Assembly (NCBI GenBank): GCA_903835235.1
Contig: CAILMF010000015.1
Location: forward strand, 1-64,000
DNA: 64,000 bases
Source of the DNA: an uncultured Rhodospirillales bacterium
GTDB taxonomy: Bacteria; Pseudomonadota; Alphaproteobacteria; Acetobacterales; Acetobacteraceae
Reading direction: 5' to 3'
The notes under the pieces were generated by a model. It did not search any database. It saw nothing but the letters and a program-made list of their open reading frames with translations, and was not told the DNA's origin. A program made the translations under genes and the position numbers. The first letter of the stretch is position 1, and each line of letters starts with the position of its first letter. Shown here piece after piece: positions 28,127 through 35,254 of this stretch.

Positions 28127-29787
28127 ACGGCGCGGAATGGCTTGTTCGTAGCCTCAAGGCGTCCGGCATCGAGCACTTCTTCTTCGTCGATGCTGTCCTC
28201 CGCCGCTCCCTGCTGGAAATGGAGCGCCTGGGCGTGCAGCCGGTGCTGGCGCATACCGAAAAAGCCGCGGTCTATATGGCGGACGCCTATGGTCGCATCG
28301 CCGGCGTGCCTGGCGTGGTCGCGGCGCAGTCGGTCGGCACCGCCAACCTGGCGGCGGGCTTGCAGGACGCGTATCTCGGCCGCAGCCCGGTCATCGCGCT
28401 GACCGGCCACAAGGTGCAGGCGCAGCAGCACCGCAACGCCTATCAGGAACTGAACCACGCGCCGCTGTTTGCGTCGGTCACCAAGCACAGCGCGCTGTGC
28501 GATACGGCCGAGGATCTGGCCCGCCAGTTCCGCCAGATCTGGGCGGCGGCGGTCAGCGTGCCCGCCCGCCCGGTGCACCTGGACCTGAACGGCCTGATGG
28601 GCGAGTTCGTCGAGACCAGCGAAACCGCGGTGCCGCCCGCCGCGCTGGGCCATTGGCGCCTGCCGCTGCATCGGCCGCTGGCGGACCCCGAGAGCATCGC
28701 CAGCGCCGCGAAGTCGCTGCTGTCCAGTGCCCGCGTCTGCATCGTTGCCGGCGATGGTGCCGCGCTGTCCGGCTGCGGCGCCGAAGTGCTGGCGCTGGCC
28801 GAAGCGCTGCAAGCCCCCATCGCCACCTCGCTCGGCGCCCGCGGCATCATCCCCACCACGCATCCGCTGGCCGTGGGTGTGGTCGGCAACTACTCGGCGC
28901 CGCCGGCCAACCAGGTGGTCTGCGATGCGGAACTGGTCTTCTTCATCGGCTGCGATACCGGCGACCAGATGACGCATACCTGGCGCGTGCCGGCCATCGG
29001 CACCCGCGTGGTGCAACTGGACGCCGACGCGTCAGAGTTCGAGCGCAGCTACGCCACCGAAGCCACCATGCTGGGCGACCCCAAGGCCACGCTGGCCGCG
29101 CTTCTGGCGGCGCTGGGCAAGCCCACGCGGGACAGCAGCTACCTGCAGGCCGCGCAGGCCACCATGGTCGCCTGGCGCGCCAGCATGGCACCGCGCCTGG
29201 CCAGCGACGCCGTCGCCATCGACCCCGCGCGGCTTTGTGCGGAGATCACCGCGGCGCTGCCGGCCGACGGCATCCTGGTGGCGGATACCGGCTATTCCGG
29301 CATCTGGACCGGCACGCTGATCGACTTCAACGGCGCCGGGCAGACCTATCTGCGCGCCGCCGGCTCGCTCGGCTGGGCCTTCCCGGCGTCGCTCGGCGCC
29401 AAATGCGCGGCCGGCGCGCGCAAGGTGGTGTGCTGGACCGGCGATGGCGGCTTCTACTACCATCTGCCGGAGTTGGAGACGGCGCGCCGCCTCGGCATTG
29501 CGGTGACGGTGGTGGTCAACAACAACTCCGGCTTTGGCCAGGGCTGGCCCAACTACCTGAAGCAGGCCGGAAACCGCCCCAAGGCGGCCGAGCAGGTGCT
29601 GCGCTTCGGCCCGACCAACTTTGCCGATGTCGCCCGCAGCTTCGGCCTGAAGGGCATCCGCGTGGAGCACCCAAGCCAGATCGCCGGCGCGCTGCGCGAG
29701 GCGATGGCGTCCAACGAAACCGTGGTGGTGGATGTCGCGACCGAGATCGAAGCGCGCGCACCCGAACCCTGGACCCCCGGCGTCTGA
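28123..29787 (+). CDS. ThDP-dependent enzyme of the acetolactate synthase family
   Basis: A 554-aa thiamine-diphosphate enzyme. The N-terminal PYR domain has the catalytic Glu in LAHTEKAAVYMADAYGR, a central domain follows (about 190-330), and the C-terminal PP domain holds the ThDP motif from GDGGFYYHLPELETARR to VVNNNSGFG. Candidates are an acetolactate synthase-like ligase, a 2-oxoacid decarboxylase or a lyase such as glyoxylate carboligase. True biosynthetic AHAS is unlikely because no small subunit is present. The GTG start overlaps the CMD stop (GTGA). Confidence 0.88.
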   Translation: MNGAEWLVRSLKASGIEHFFFVDAVLRRSLLEMERLGVQPVLAHTEKAAVYMADAYGRIAGVPGVVAAQSVGTANLAAGLQDAYLGRSPVIALTGHKVQAQQHRNAYQELNHAPLFASVTKHSALCDTAEDLARQFRQIWAAAVSVPARPVHLDLNGLMGEFVETSETAVPPAALGHWRLPLHRPLADPESIASAAKSLLSSARVCIVAGDGAALSGCGAEVLALAEALQAPIATSLGARGIIPTTHPLAVGVVGNYSAPPANQVVCDAELVFFIGCDTGDQMTHTWRVPAIGTRVVQLDADASEFERSYATEATMLGDPKATLAALLAALGKPTRDSSYLQAAQATMVAWRASMAPRLASDAVAIDPARLCAEITAALPADGILVADTGYSGIWTGTLIDFNGAGQTYLRAAGSLGWAFPASLGAKCAAGARKVVCWTGDGGFYYHLPELETARRLGIAVTVVVNNNSGFGQGWPNYLKQAGNRPKAAEQVLRFGPTNFADVARSFGLKGIRVEHPSQIAGALREAMASNETVVVDVATEIEARAPEPWTPGV

Positions 29788-29830
29788 TCGCTGAAGGGCC
29801 GCAGGGCCCGGAAGCTTGAATCAGCCGCCC
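29781..29830 (+). repeat. Dispersed CGTCTGATCG...TTGAATCAGC element
   Basis: CGTCTGATCG begins at 29781 and includes the TGA stop of the ThDP gene. A small hairpin (GGGCC/GGCCC) follows, and the element ends with TTGAATCAGCCGC. The inverted ends CTGAT/ATCAG match the copies at 16654 and 32889. It lies between two co-oriented genes. Confidence 0.55.
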
Positions 29831-29854
29831 CGAACGAAGTGAGGAACCAAGAAA

Positions 29855-30814
29855 ATGGCACGCGTAGCAGTCATCGGCGCCGGCACCATGGGCCATGCCC
29901 TGGCGCTGGTCTTCGCCCTCGGCGGCCATCAGGTCCGCCTGACCGACAGCAGCGAGAAGACCCTGGCCCGCGCCCAGGGCCTGATGGAAAAGGCGCTGGC
30001 AACGCTGGTCGCCAATGGCGAGGCGCCGGCCGAATGGACCAGCGCCCACCTGGCGCAGATGGTCACTCGCCATGCCGACCTGGCCGAGACCGTCGATGGC
30101 GCCGAAGTGATCGTCGAAGCGATCATCGAGGTGCCGGAGGCCAAGCGCACGCTCTACGCGCAACTGGCCGAATGCGCGCCGAAAGACGCGGTCATCGCCA
30201 GCAACACCAGCCAGCTGGACGTCTTCCCACTGATCCCGGAAGCGCTGCAGGCGCGCAGCATGATCGCGCATTGGTACACGCCGCCCTACCTGGTGGATCT
30301 GGTGGACGTGATCCCCGGCCCCAGCTGCGAACCCGCCCTGGTGGACAAGGTCCACACCATGCTGGCCGAGATGGGCAAGCAGCCGCTGCGGCTGCGCAAG
30401 TTCGTGCCGGGCTATGTCGCCAACCGCATCCAGGGCGCCATCGGTGCCGAGGTGCAGTACCTGCTGGAGGAAGGCGTCGCCTCGGCCGAGGAAATCGACG
30501 CCGCCATCATCCACGGCCTGGCGTTGCGCCTGCCCATCCTCGCGGTCTTCGCCAAGGCGGACTTCACCGGGTTGTCGCTGAGCCAATCCATCCTGGCCAA
30601 TGGCAGCTACACCCCGCCGCCGCCGCGCCGGCAATCCGCGGTGCTGGACAAGCTGGTGGCGGAAGGCCGCACCGGCGTGCTCTCCGGCGCCGGCTATTAT
30701 GATTGGGACACGGACGCCGAGAAGCTGTTCGAAACCCGCGACAAGAAGCTGATCGAGCTGAAGCAGGCACTACGCAAAATCGGCACCATGGCCGGGTTGG
30801 AGCGCGACCAATGA
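29855..30814 (+). CDS. 3-hydroxyacyl-CoA dehydrogenase-family oxidoreductase
   Basis: A 319-aa NAD-dependent dehydrogenase. The N-terminal Rossmann loop VIGAGTMGHALALVFALGGH, VIVEAIIEVPEAKR and IASNTSQLDV match the 3-hydroxyacyl-CoA dehydrogenase family; the catalytic-His region is MIAHWYTPPYLVDLV. The C-terminal helical domain includes PGYVANRIQGAIGAEVQYLLEEG. HW-F/Y-PP variants occur in L-carnitine and related hydroxy-acid dehydrogenases, so a free-acid substrate is possible. The stop overlaps the SDR start (ATGA). Confidence 0.86.
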   Translation: MARVAVIGAGTMGHALALVFALGGHQVRLTDSSEKTLARAQGLMEKALATLVANGEAPAEWTSAHLAQMVTRHADLAETVDGAEVIVEAIIEVPEAKRTLYAQLAECAPKDAVIASNTSQLDVFPLIPEALQARSMIAHWYTPPYLVDLVDVIPGPSCEPALVDKVHTMLAEMGKQPLRLRKFVPGYVANRIQGAIGAEVQYLLEEGVASAEEIDAAIIHGLALRLPILAVFAKADFTGLSLSQSILANGSYTPPPPRRQSAVLDKLVAEGRTGVLSGAGYYDWDTDAEKLFETRDKKLIELKQALRKIGTMAGLERDQ

Positions 30815-31575
30815 TCACCTACGACCTCAAGGGCAAGACCGCGCTGGTCACCGGTGGCGCCTCCGGCATCGGCCTGGCCTGCGTGACGATGCTGGCGAAG
30901 TCCGGCTGCAAGGTGGCGATCAACCACCTGGCCGACGACGCCCGCGGCCTGGAACAGGTGGAGCGCCTGACCGCGCTGGGCCTGGATGTCATCAGCGCCC
31001 CCGGCAATGTCGGCCGCGCCGGCGAATGCGAGGCCATGGTGACCAAGGCCATCGCCGATCTCGGCCGGCTGGACTACCTGGTGAACAACGCGGGCACGCC
31101 GGGCACCACCACCACCATCTCCGCCAAGGAAATGGACCGCATCACCGAGGAACTCTTCGACGCCGTGGTCGAGGTGAACCTGAAGGGCGTGTTCCGCTGC
31201 ACCAAGGCGGCGCAGGCGGCGTTGAAGGCGAGCCACGGCGCGGTGGTCTCCACCGCCAGCATCAGCGGCTTCGATGCCGCCGGTTCCTCCATGGCCTATG
31301 GCGCCACCAAGGCCGGCGTCATCTCGCTGACAAAAAACTTCGCCCGTGCATTGGGGCCTGAGGCACGCGCCAACGCCATCGCCCCCGGCGCGGTGGACAG
31401 CACCTGGCAGATCCAGTGGACCAACGAACAGCGCGCGGGATCCATCGACAAGGCGCTGCTGAAGCGACGCTGCACGCCGCAAGACCTGGCCGAGGTGGTG
31501 GTCTTCCTGCTGGCCGGCGCCGCCATGGTGACGGGCCAGACGGTGGTGGTGGATGGCGGGCTGACGCTGGCCTGA
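30811..31575 (+). CDS. Short-chain dehydrogenase/reductase
   Basis: Classical SDR (254 aa) with TGGASGIG (about 15-22), NNAG (about 93-96), catalytic Ser in STASISG, Tyr163 and Lys167 in YGATK, and a C-terminal VTGQTVVVDGG. The FabG-like ending suggests an NAD(P)-linked alcohol or keto-acid conversion within the pathway. The gene starts with ATG overlapping the upstream stop. Its stop lies in the first unit of a short tandem repeat. Confidence 0.92.
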   Translation: MITYDLKGKTALVTGGASGIGLACVTMLAKSGCKVAINHLADDARGLEQVERLTALGLDVISAPGNVGRAGECEAMVTKAIADLGRLDYLVNNAGTPGTTTTISAKEMDRITEELFDAVVEVNLKGVFRCTKAAQAALKASHGAVVSTASISGFDAAGSSMAYGATKAGVISLTKNFARALGPEARANAIAPGAVDSTWQIQWTNEQRAGSIDKALLKRRCTPQDLAEVVVFLLAGAAMVTGQTVVVDGGLTLA

Positions 31576-31612
31576 AGCAAGCCGGGGGCCTGAAGCAAGC
31601 CGGGGGGCCTGA
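31571..31612 (+). repeat. 18-bp tandem repeat spanning the SDR stop codon
   Basis: CCTGAAGCAAGCCGGGGG occurs at 31571-31588 and again, with one extra G, at 31589-31607; a third copy is cut to CCTGA. The TGA of the SDR gene is in unit 1. Confidence 0.85.
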
Positions 31613-31620
31613 TGTGTCGC

Positions 31621-31643
31621 GCGGGGGCTGGCGAAGCCCCCGC
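31621..31643 (+). terminator. Hairpin between the SDR and M20 genes
   Basis: A 9-bp stem (GCGGGGGCT / AGCCCCCGC) with a 5-nt loop is followed by CTTCTGCC. It probably ends most transcription of the TRAP-hyu-SDR unit, leaving the M20 gene partly separate. Confidence 0.5.
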
Positions 31644-31685
31644 CTTCTGCCGCAGGATGCTGCGACGCAACACCGGGACCGCACC

Positions 31686-32888
31686 ATGCCGTTGATCGAC
31701 GCCGAACGCTTCCTGCACGACCTCAACGACCTCCGGCAGATCGGCAAGTTCAAGACCGGTGTCCACCGCCCGACCTATTCGCCCGAGGATATGCAAAGCC
31801 GCCGCTGGCTGATGGACCGCCTGGCCGAATGCGGGCTGGAACCCAGCATCGACGGCATCGGCAATGTCTATGGCCGCCACAAGGGCCCCGGCCCGCATCT
31901 GCTGGTCGGCAGCCATATCGAAACCCAGAACCAGGCGGGTTGGCTGGACGGCGCGCTGGGCGTTGTCGCCGGCGTGGCGCTGGCCCGCGCCGGGCTGCCG
32001 GTGGATGTCTGCGCCTTCGCCGACGAGGAAGGCCATTTCGAGGGTGGCTTCCTCGGCAGCCGCAGCATCATCGGTGAGCTGACCGAGGACGAGATCGACC
32101 GCAGCCGCAGCCGCAACGACGGCACGCCGCTGCGCGATGCGCTCGCCGCCGCCGGCCTGGCCGGCAAGCCCCGCATGCAGCTGGAACCCGGCCGCCACAA
32201 GGGCTTCTTCGAGATGCATATCGAGCAAGGCACCCAGCTGGAGAATGCCGGCCTGCGCGTTGGCGTCGTCACCGGCATCGTCGCGATCTGGCAGTGGCAC
32301 ATCCGCTTCCAGGGCCAGCAGGACCACGCCGGGGGCACCACCATGGCCGAGCGGAAAGATGCCGGCCTCTCCGCGGTGCGCCTGCTGGCCGCCATCGACG
32401 CCGAGTTCTCGCGCATCTGTGGCCCCCGCAGCGTCTGGACCACCGGCCGCATCACGCTGGACCCCGGCGCCCCCAGCATCATCCCCGGCGTGGCGGAGGT
32501 GCTGTTCCAGTTCCGCGATGTGGAAGTGCCGGTGCTGGAACGCCTGGAGGAAACCCTCCGCCGCCTGGTGGCCGAGAGCAACCGGCGCGAGAAATGCCCG
32601 GCCGTGCTGACCCAGATGAGCCGCGCCACCCCCGCCCTGTGCGACCCCGCGATGATGGCGGCGCTGGACGCGGCGGCCGAGCAGCTCGCCCCCGGCACCT
32701 GGCAGCGCATGCCCAGCGGTGCCGGGCATGACGCCCAGTACATCGCCAAGCGCATGCCGGTTTCCATGCTGTTCACCCCCAGCATCGGCGGCATCAGCCA
32801 CCACTGGGCCGAGGACACCAAGGCCGAGGACCTGGCGCTGGGCATCCAGGTGCTGGGGGATGCGGCGGCGCGCTACCTGGCCAGCTAG
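31686..32888 (+). CDS. M20-family Zn amidohydrolase (hydantoinase/carbamoylase type)
   Basis: A 400-aa binuclear zinc amidase of the allantoate amidohydrolase / N-carbamoyl-L-amino-acid hydrolase / beta-ureidopropionase group. Likely metal ligands are in GSHIETQ, WLDGALG, ADEEGHFEGGF, EMHIEQG and SHHWAEDT; SGAGHDAQ is a signature of the subgroup. The usual GSHxDT is GSHIET, so the Asp that orients the first metal His is Glu here. It could hydrolyse the N-carbamoyl product of hydantoin opening, which fits its place after two HyuAB pairs. The ATG at 31686 is preferred. Confidence 0.88.
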   Translation: MPLIDAERFLHDLNDLRQIGKFKTGVHRPTYSPEDMQSRRWLMDRLAECGLEPSIDGIGNVYGRHKGPGPHLLVGSHIETQNQAGWLDGALGVVAGVALARAGLPVDVCAFADEEGHFEGGFLGSRSIIGELTEDEIDRSRSRNDGTPLRDALAAAGLAGKPRMQLEPGRHKGFFEMHIEQGTQLENAGLRVGVVTGIVAIWQWHIRFQGQQDHAGGTTMAERKDAGLSAVRLLAAIDAEFSRICGPRSVWTTGRITLDPGAPSIIPGVAEVLFQFRDVEVPVLERLEETLRRLVAESNRREKCPAVLTQMSRATPALCDPAMMAALDAAAEQLAPGTWQRMPSGAGHDAQYIAKRMPVSMLFTPSIGGISHHWAEDTKAEDLALGIQVLGDAAARYLAS

Positions 32889-32940
32889 CGTCTGATCGTC
32901 GCCGGTGGGCTCACCGGCGGCGTGAATCAGCCGCTCAGAC
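32889..32940 (+). repeat. Dispersed CGTCTGATCG...GTGAATCAGCCGCTC element
   Basis: Starts one base after the M20 stop. Ends GTCTGA and TCAGAC are inverted, as are CTGAT/ATCAG; the core has a 7-bp hairpin (GCCGGTG/CACCGGC). It shares GTGAATCAGCCGCTC with the copy at 36826 and could act as a terminator. Confidence 0.6.
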
Positions 32941-32957
32941 CAGGAATCCTGCTGGAT

Positions 32958-33002
32958 TTCCCACCCGCGTGCTACAACACGCGGAACGACGCTGGGTGGG
33001 AA
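32958..33002 (+). promoter_or_regulatory. Nested inverted repeats just upstream of the SPFH gene
   Basis: Outer arms TTCCCACCC (32958-32966) and GGGTGGGAA (32994-33002) enclose an inner hairpin CGCGTG/CACGCG (32966-32971/32978-32983). The 3' outer arm is the only purine-rich, ribosome-binding-like stretch before the ATG at 33007, so folding would hide it. This suggests translational control or an operator. Confidence 0.4.
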
Positions 33003-33006
33003 CCAA

Positions 33007-33978
33007 ATGGGCAATGCCGAGATCGTCCTCATCGTCCTCGTGCTGCTGGCGGTCTTCACCGCGGCCAAGGGCATCCGCACCGTCCCCCAGGGCCAGGTCT
33101 GGACGGTGGAGCGCTTTGGCCGCTTCACCAGCCTGCTGCAGCCGGGGCTGAACTTCATCGTCCCCTTCATGGACCAGGTCGGCCGCCGCCTGAACGTGCA
33201 GGAGGTGGTGCTCGACATCCCCGAGCAATCCGTCATCACCAAGGACAACGCCTCGGTCGCGGTGGATGGCATCGTCTATTACCGCGTCATGGACCCGGCA
33301 AAGGCGGCCTATGCGGTGCAGAACCTGCAACAGGCGCTGACCAGCCTGGCCATGACCAACATCCGCGCCGTCATCGGCGAGATGGACCTGGACGCCACGC
33401 TCTCCGGCCGCGAGCAGATCAACTCCTCGCTGCTGCGCATCCTCGATGGCGCGACCGAGCCCTGGGGCGTCAAGGTCAGCCGCGTGGAACTGCGCAAGGT
33501 GGAGCCGCCGGAGACCCTGGTGCGCGCGATGAACCTGCAGATGACCGCCGAGCGCGAGCGCCGCGCCAGCGTGATGCGGGCCGAGGGCGAGAAGCAGGCC
33601 CTGGTGTTGCAGGCCGAGGGCCGCCAGCAATCCGCCATGCGCGATGCCGAGGCCCGCGAGCGCCTGGCGGAAGCCGAGGCCAAGGCCACCCGCCTGGTGG
33701 CCGATGCCGCCGCCGGCGCCGGCGAGGCGGCGCTGCGCTACTTCATCAGCGACAAATACGTCCGCGCCTTCGAGGCGCTGGCCGGCAACCCCAACTCCAA
33801 GCTGGTGGTGGTGCCCATGGAAGCCACCGCGCTGTTCGGCGGCATCTCCGCCGCGCTGGAAATGCTGAAGCCCCCCGGCGCCCCCGGCGCCACGCCCGTC
33901 GCGCCGCGCCAGCCCATGCCGCCGCCGCAACCCGGGCCCACCGCGCCCTCCGGAGGCTCGCCGTGGACCCAGGGCTGA
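33007..33978 (+). CDS. SPFH/Band-7 membrane protein (paraslipin/QmcA type)
   Basis: A 323-aa stomatin-like protein. One N-terminal membrane helix (EIVLIVLVLLAVFTAAKGI) precedes the SPFH domain: RTVPQGQVWTVERFGRF, LNFIVPFMDQVGRRLNVQE and KDNASVAVDGIVYYRVMDP. A long charged helix (MTAERERRASVMRAEGEKQA, about 178-235) should form a coiled coil for ring assembly. The tail is Pro-rich. It overlaps an NfeD-family gene, its usual partner in membrane quality control or microdomain organisation. Confidence 0.93.
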   Translation: MGNAEIVLIVLVLLAVFTAAKGIRTVPQGQVWTVERFGRFTSLLQPGLNFIVPFMDQVGRRLNVQEVVLDIPEQSVITKDNASVAVDGIVYYRVMDPAKAAYAVQNLQQALTSLAMTNIRAVIGEMDLDATLSGREQINSSLLRILDGATEPWGVKVSRVELRKVEPPETLVRAMNLQMTAERERRASVMRAEGEKQALVLQAEGRQQSAMRDAEARERLAEAEAKATRLVADAAAGAGEAALRYFISDKYVRAFEALAGNPNSKLVVVPMEATALFGGISAALEMLKPPGAPGATPVAPRQPMPPPQPGPTAPSGGSPWTQG

Positions 33979-34391
33979 TCTGGGTCCTCGCCGGCCTGCT
34001 GCTGCTGGGTGCCGAGCTGGCGCTGCCCGGCATCTTCCTGCTCTGGGTCGGGCTGGCCGCCATCGGCACCGGGCTGTTCGTGCTGCTGGCGGCGCCGCTG
34101 TTCTGGGAAACCGCCATTGCCTTCCTGGTCTTCCTGGCCGCCGGCATCGGCGCCGCGGTCAGCCTGAAGCGCAAGCCGCGGGCGCTCCCCAGCCTCAACA
34201 CGCCCGATTCCGGCCTGGTCGGCCGCCATGGCGTGCTGGTGGCGGCGGAAGGCCCGCAACCCCGGGTCCGCATCGGCGACAGCGACTGGCCCGCCCGCCT
34301 GACTCGCCATGCCGCCGCCCACCCCGGCGAGGAAGTGCGGGTGGAAGCCGTGGACGGCACCACCCTGGTGGTCCGCCCGCTGGCGCCCTGA
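33963..34391 (+). CDS. NfeD-family membrane protein
   Basis: A 142-aa protein with two or three N-terminal hydrophobic segments (IWVLAGLLLLGAELALPGIF; IGTGLFVLLAAPLF; a third to about residue 60). A small OB-fold domain (about 75-142; GLVGRHGVLVAAEGPQPRVRIG) follows, as in short NfeD1b proteins that work with SPFH proteins. The GTG at 33963 overlaps the SPFH gene by 16 bp; the frame has no better start and the first helix is intact. Confidence 0.87.
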   Translation: MDPGLIWVLAGLLLLGAELALPGIFLLWVGLAAIGTGLFVLLAAPLFWETAIAFLVFLAAGIGAAVSLKRKPRALPSLNTPDSGLVGRHGVLVAAEGPQPRVRIGDSDWPARLTRHAAAHPGEEVRVEAVDGTTLVVRPLAP

Positions 34392-34451
34392 GGCCGCGGC
34401 TTGTTGCAACGAAGTGAAACCGCCCTTGAACCTGGGCGGCGTCCTGGCAAC

Positions 34452-34781
34452 ATGCCCGACATGGAAAATCATCCATCCGGCCACCCCCGAAACCCGCCCG
34501 TGCTGGACATGACGCTGGACGGCCAGTTCCGCACCGCGTCGGAAGCCCCGGCCCGCCGCGGCTGGCTGGACCGCGCCTTGGCCAAAGTCAGCGGCGTGGC
34601 GCTGCTGCTGGCGCTGGGTGCCGGCGGGCTGATGCTGGCGGCGCTGGCGGTGCTGGCGGTCAGCATCCTGCTGCCGGTGGTGCTGGTGGCCGGCGTCATC
34701 GGCGCCGGTACGCTGTACTGGAAGCTGCGCCGCGCCGGCCTGGGCGGCCAGCGCATGCGCTTCGTGGTGGTGCGCCGCTGA
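34452..34781 (+). CDS. Small membrane protein, unknown function
   Basis: A 109-aa hypothetical protein. The N-terminal half is polar; one or two tightly spaced hydrophobic segments (ALLLALGAGGLMLAALAVLAV; LPVVLVAGVIGAGTLYW) are followed by a basic tail (RRAGLGGQRMRFVVVRR). The ATG at 34452 is likely; ATGs at 34401 and 34461 are alternatives. The stop overlaps the next frame as CTGA. No family was recognised. Confidence 0.6.
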   Translation: MPDMENHPSGHPRNPPVLDMTLDGQFRTASEAPARRGWLDRALAKVSGVALLLALGAGGLMLAALAVLAVSILLPVVLVAGVIGAGTLYWKLRRAGLGGQRMRFVVVRR

Positions 34782-35116
34782 GCGAGCCGCGCTTCGAGGT
34801 CGATCCGAAGCGGCTCTACGAGGTCGGCGCCGACGGCTTCCCCCGCACCGACAGCGGCACCCCGCCGCCCTTCCTGTCCCATCGCCACCGCCTGCTGCTG
34901 GGGCTTTCCGCCATGGCGGCGCTGCTGCTGGCGGCGCTGGCGGGCGGTGCCGTGCTCAGCCTGGCGCTGGGCTGGCGCTTCCTGGCCGCCGGCTTCGGCC
35001 TGTTGACCTTGCTGGCCAGCCCGCTGCTGCTGCTGGGGCCGGCGCAGGACTGGTGGCGCCATCGGCGCGGCCGCCGCCGGCGGCACCTGACCCGGCCGGA
35101 GGGCTTCGGGCACTGA
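34778..35116 (+). CDS. Small membrane protein with apparent CTG start
   Basis: A 112-aa hypothetical protein. Reading from CTG at 34778 gives a polar N-terminus (SEPRFEVDPKRLYEVGADGF), two hydrophobic segments (about 47-70 and 72-90) and a basic Arg-rich tail. The first ATG is only at 34913 and would discard the coding-like N-terminal 45 residues; no ATG, GTG or TTG start lies in frame between the upstream gene's end and there. The CTG overlaps the previous stop as CTGA. Confidence 0.55.
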   Translation: MSEPRFEVDPKRLYEVGADGFPRTDSGTPPPFLSHRHRLLLGLSAMAALLLAALAGGAVLSLALGWRFLAAGFGLLTLLASPLLLLGPAQDWWRHRRGRRRRHLTRPEGFGH

Positions 35117-35118
35117 CC

Positions 35119-35233
35119 AGAGCAATATCCGTTCTGATGGAATCATCAGAACGGATTTCTTGCGCTGCAACCTATTGAAGCTACAGCACGAAATCCGCTC
35201 ACGCTGATTCAGCGTGAGCGGATAGTGCTGTAG
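35119..35233. repeat. Dispersed double-hairpin element, copy 1 (convergent genes)
   Basis: Two adjoining inverted repeats. Hairpin 1 (35119-35164) has 13-bp arms ATCCGTTCTGATG/CATCAGAACGGAT and imperfect outer arms AGAGCAA/TTGCGCT. Hairpin 2 (35181-35233) has 15-bp arms ATCCGCTCACGCTGA/TCAGCGTGAGCGGAT and 9-bp outer arms CTACAGCAC/GTGCTGTAG. It separates a plus-strand gene from the minus-strand ogt, and probably acts as a two-way terminator. Confidence 0.85.
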
Positions 35234-35254
35234 GCGATGGCACCCCAGGCGCCC

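Noticed and set aside
28123-29787. Biosynthetic acetohydroxyacid synthase (ilvB)
   Set aside because: No ilvN small subunit or ilvC nearby, and the context is catabolic.
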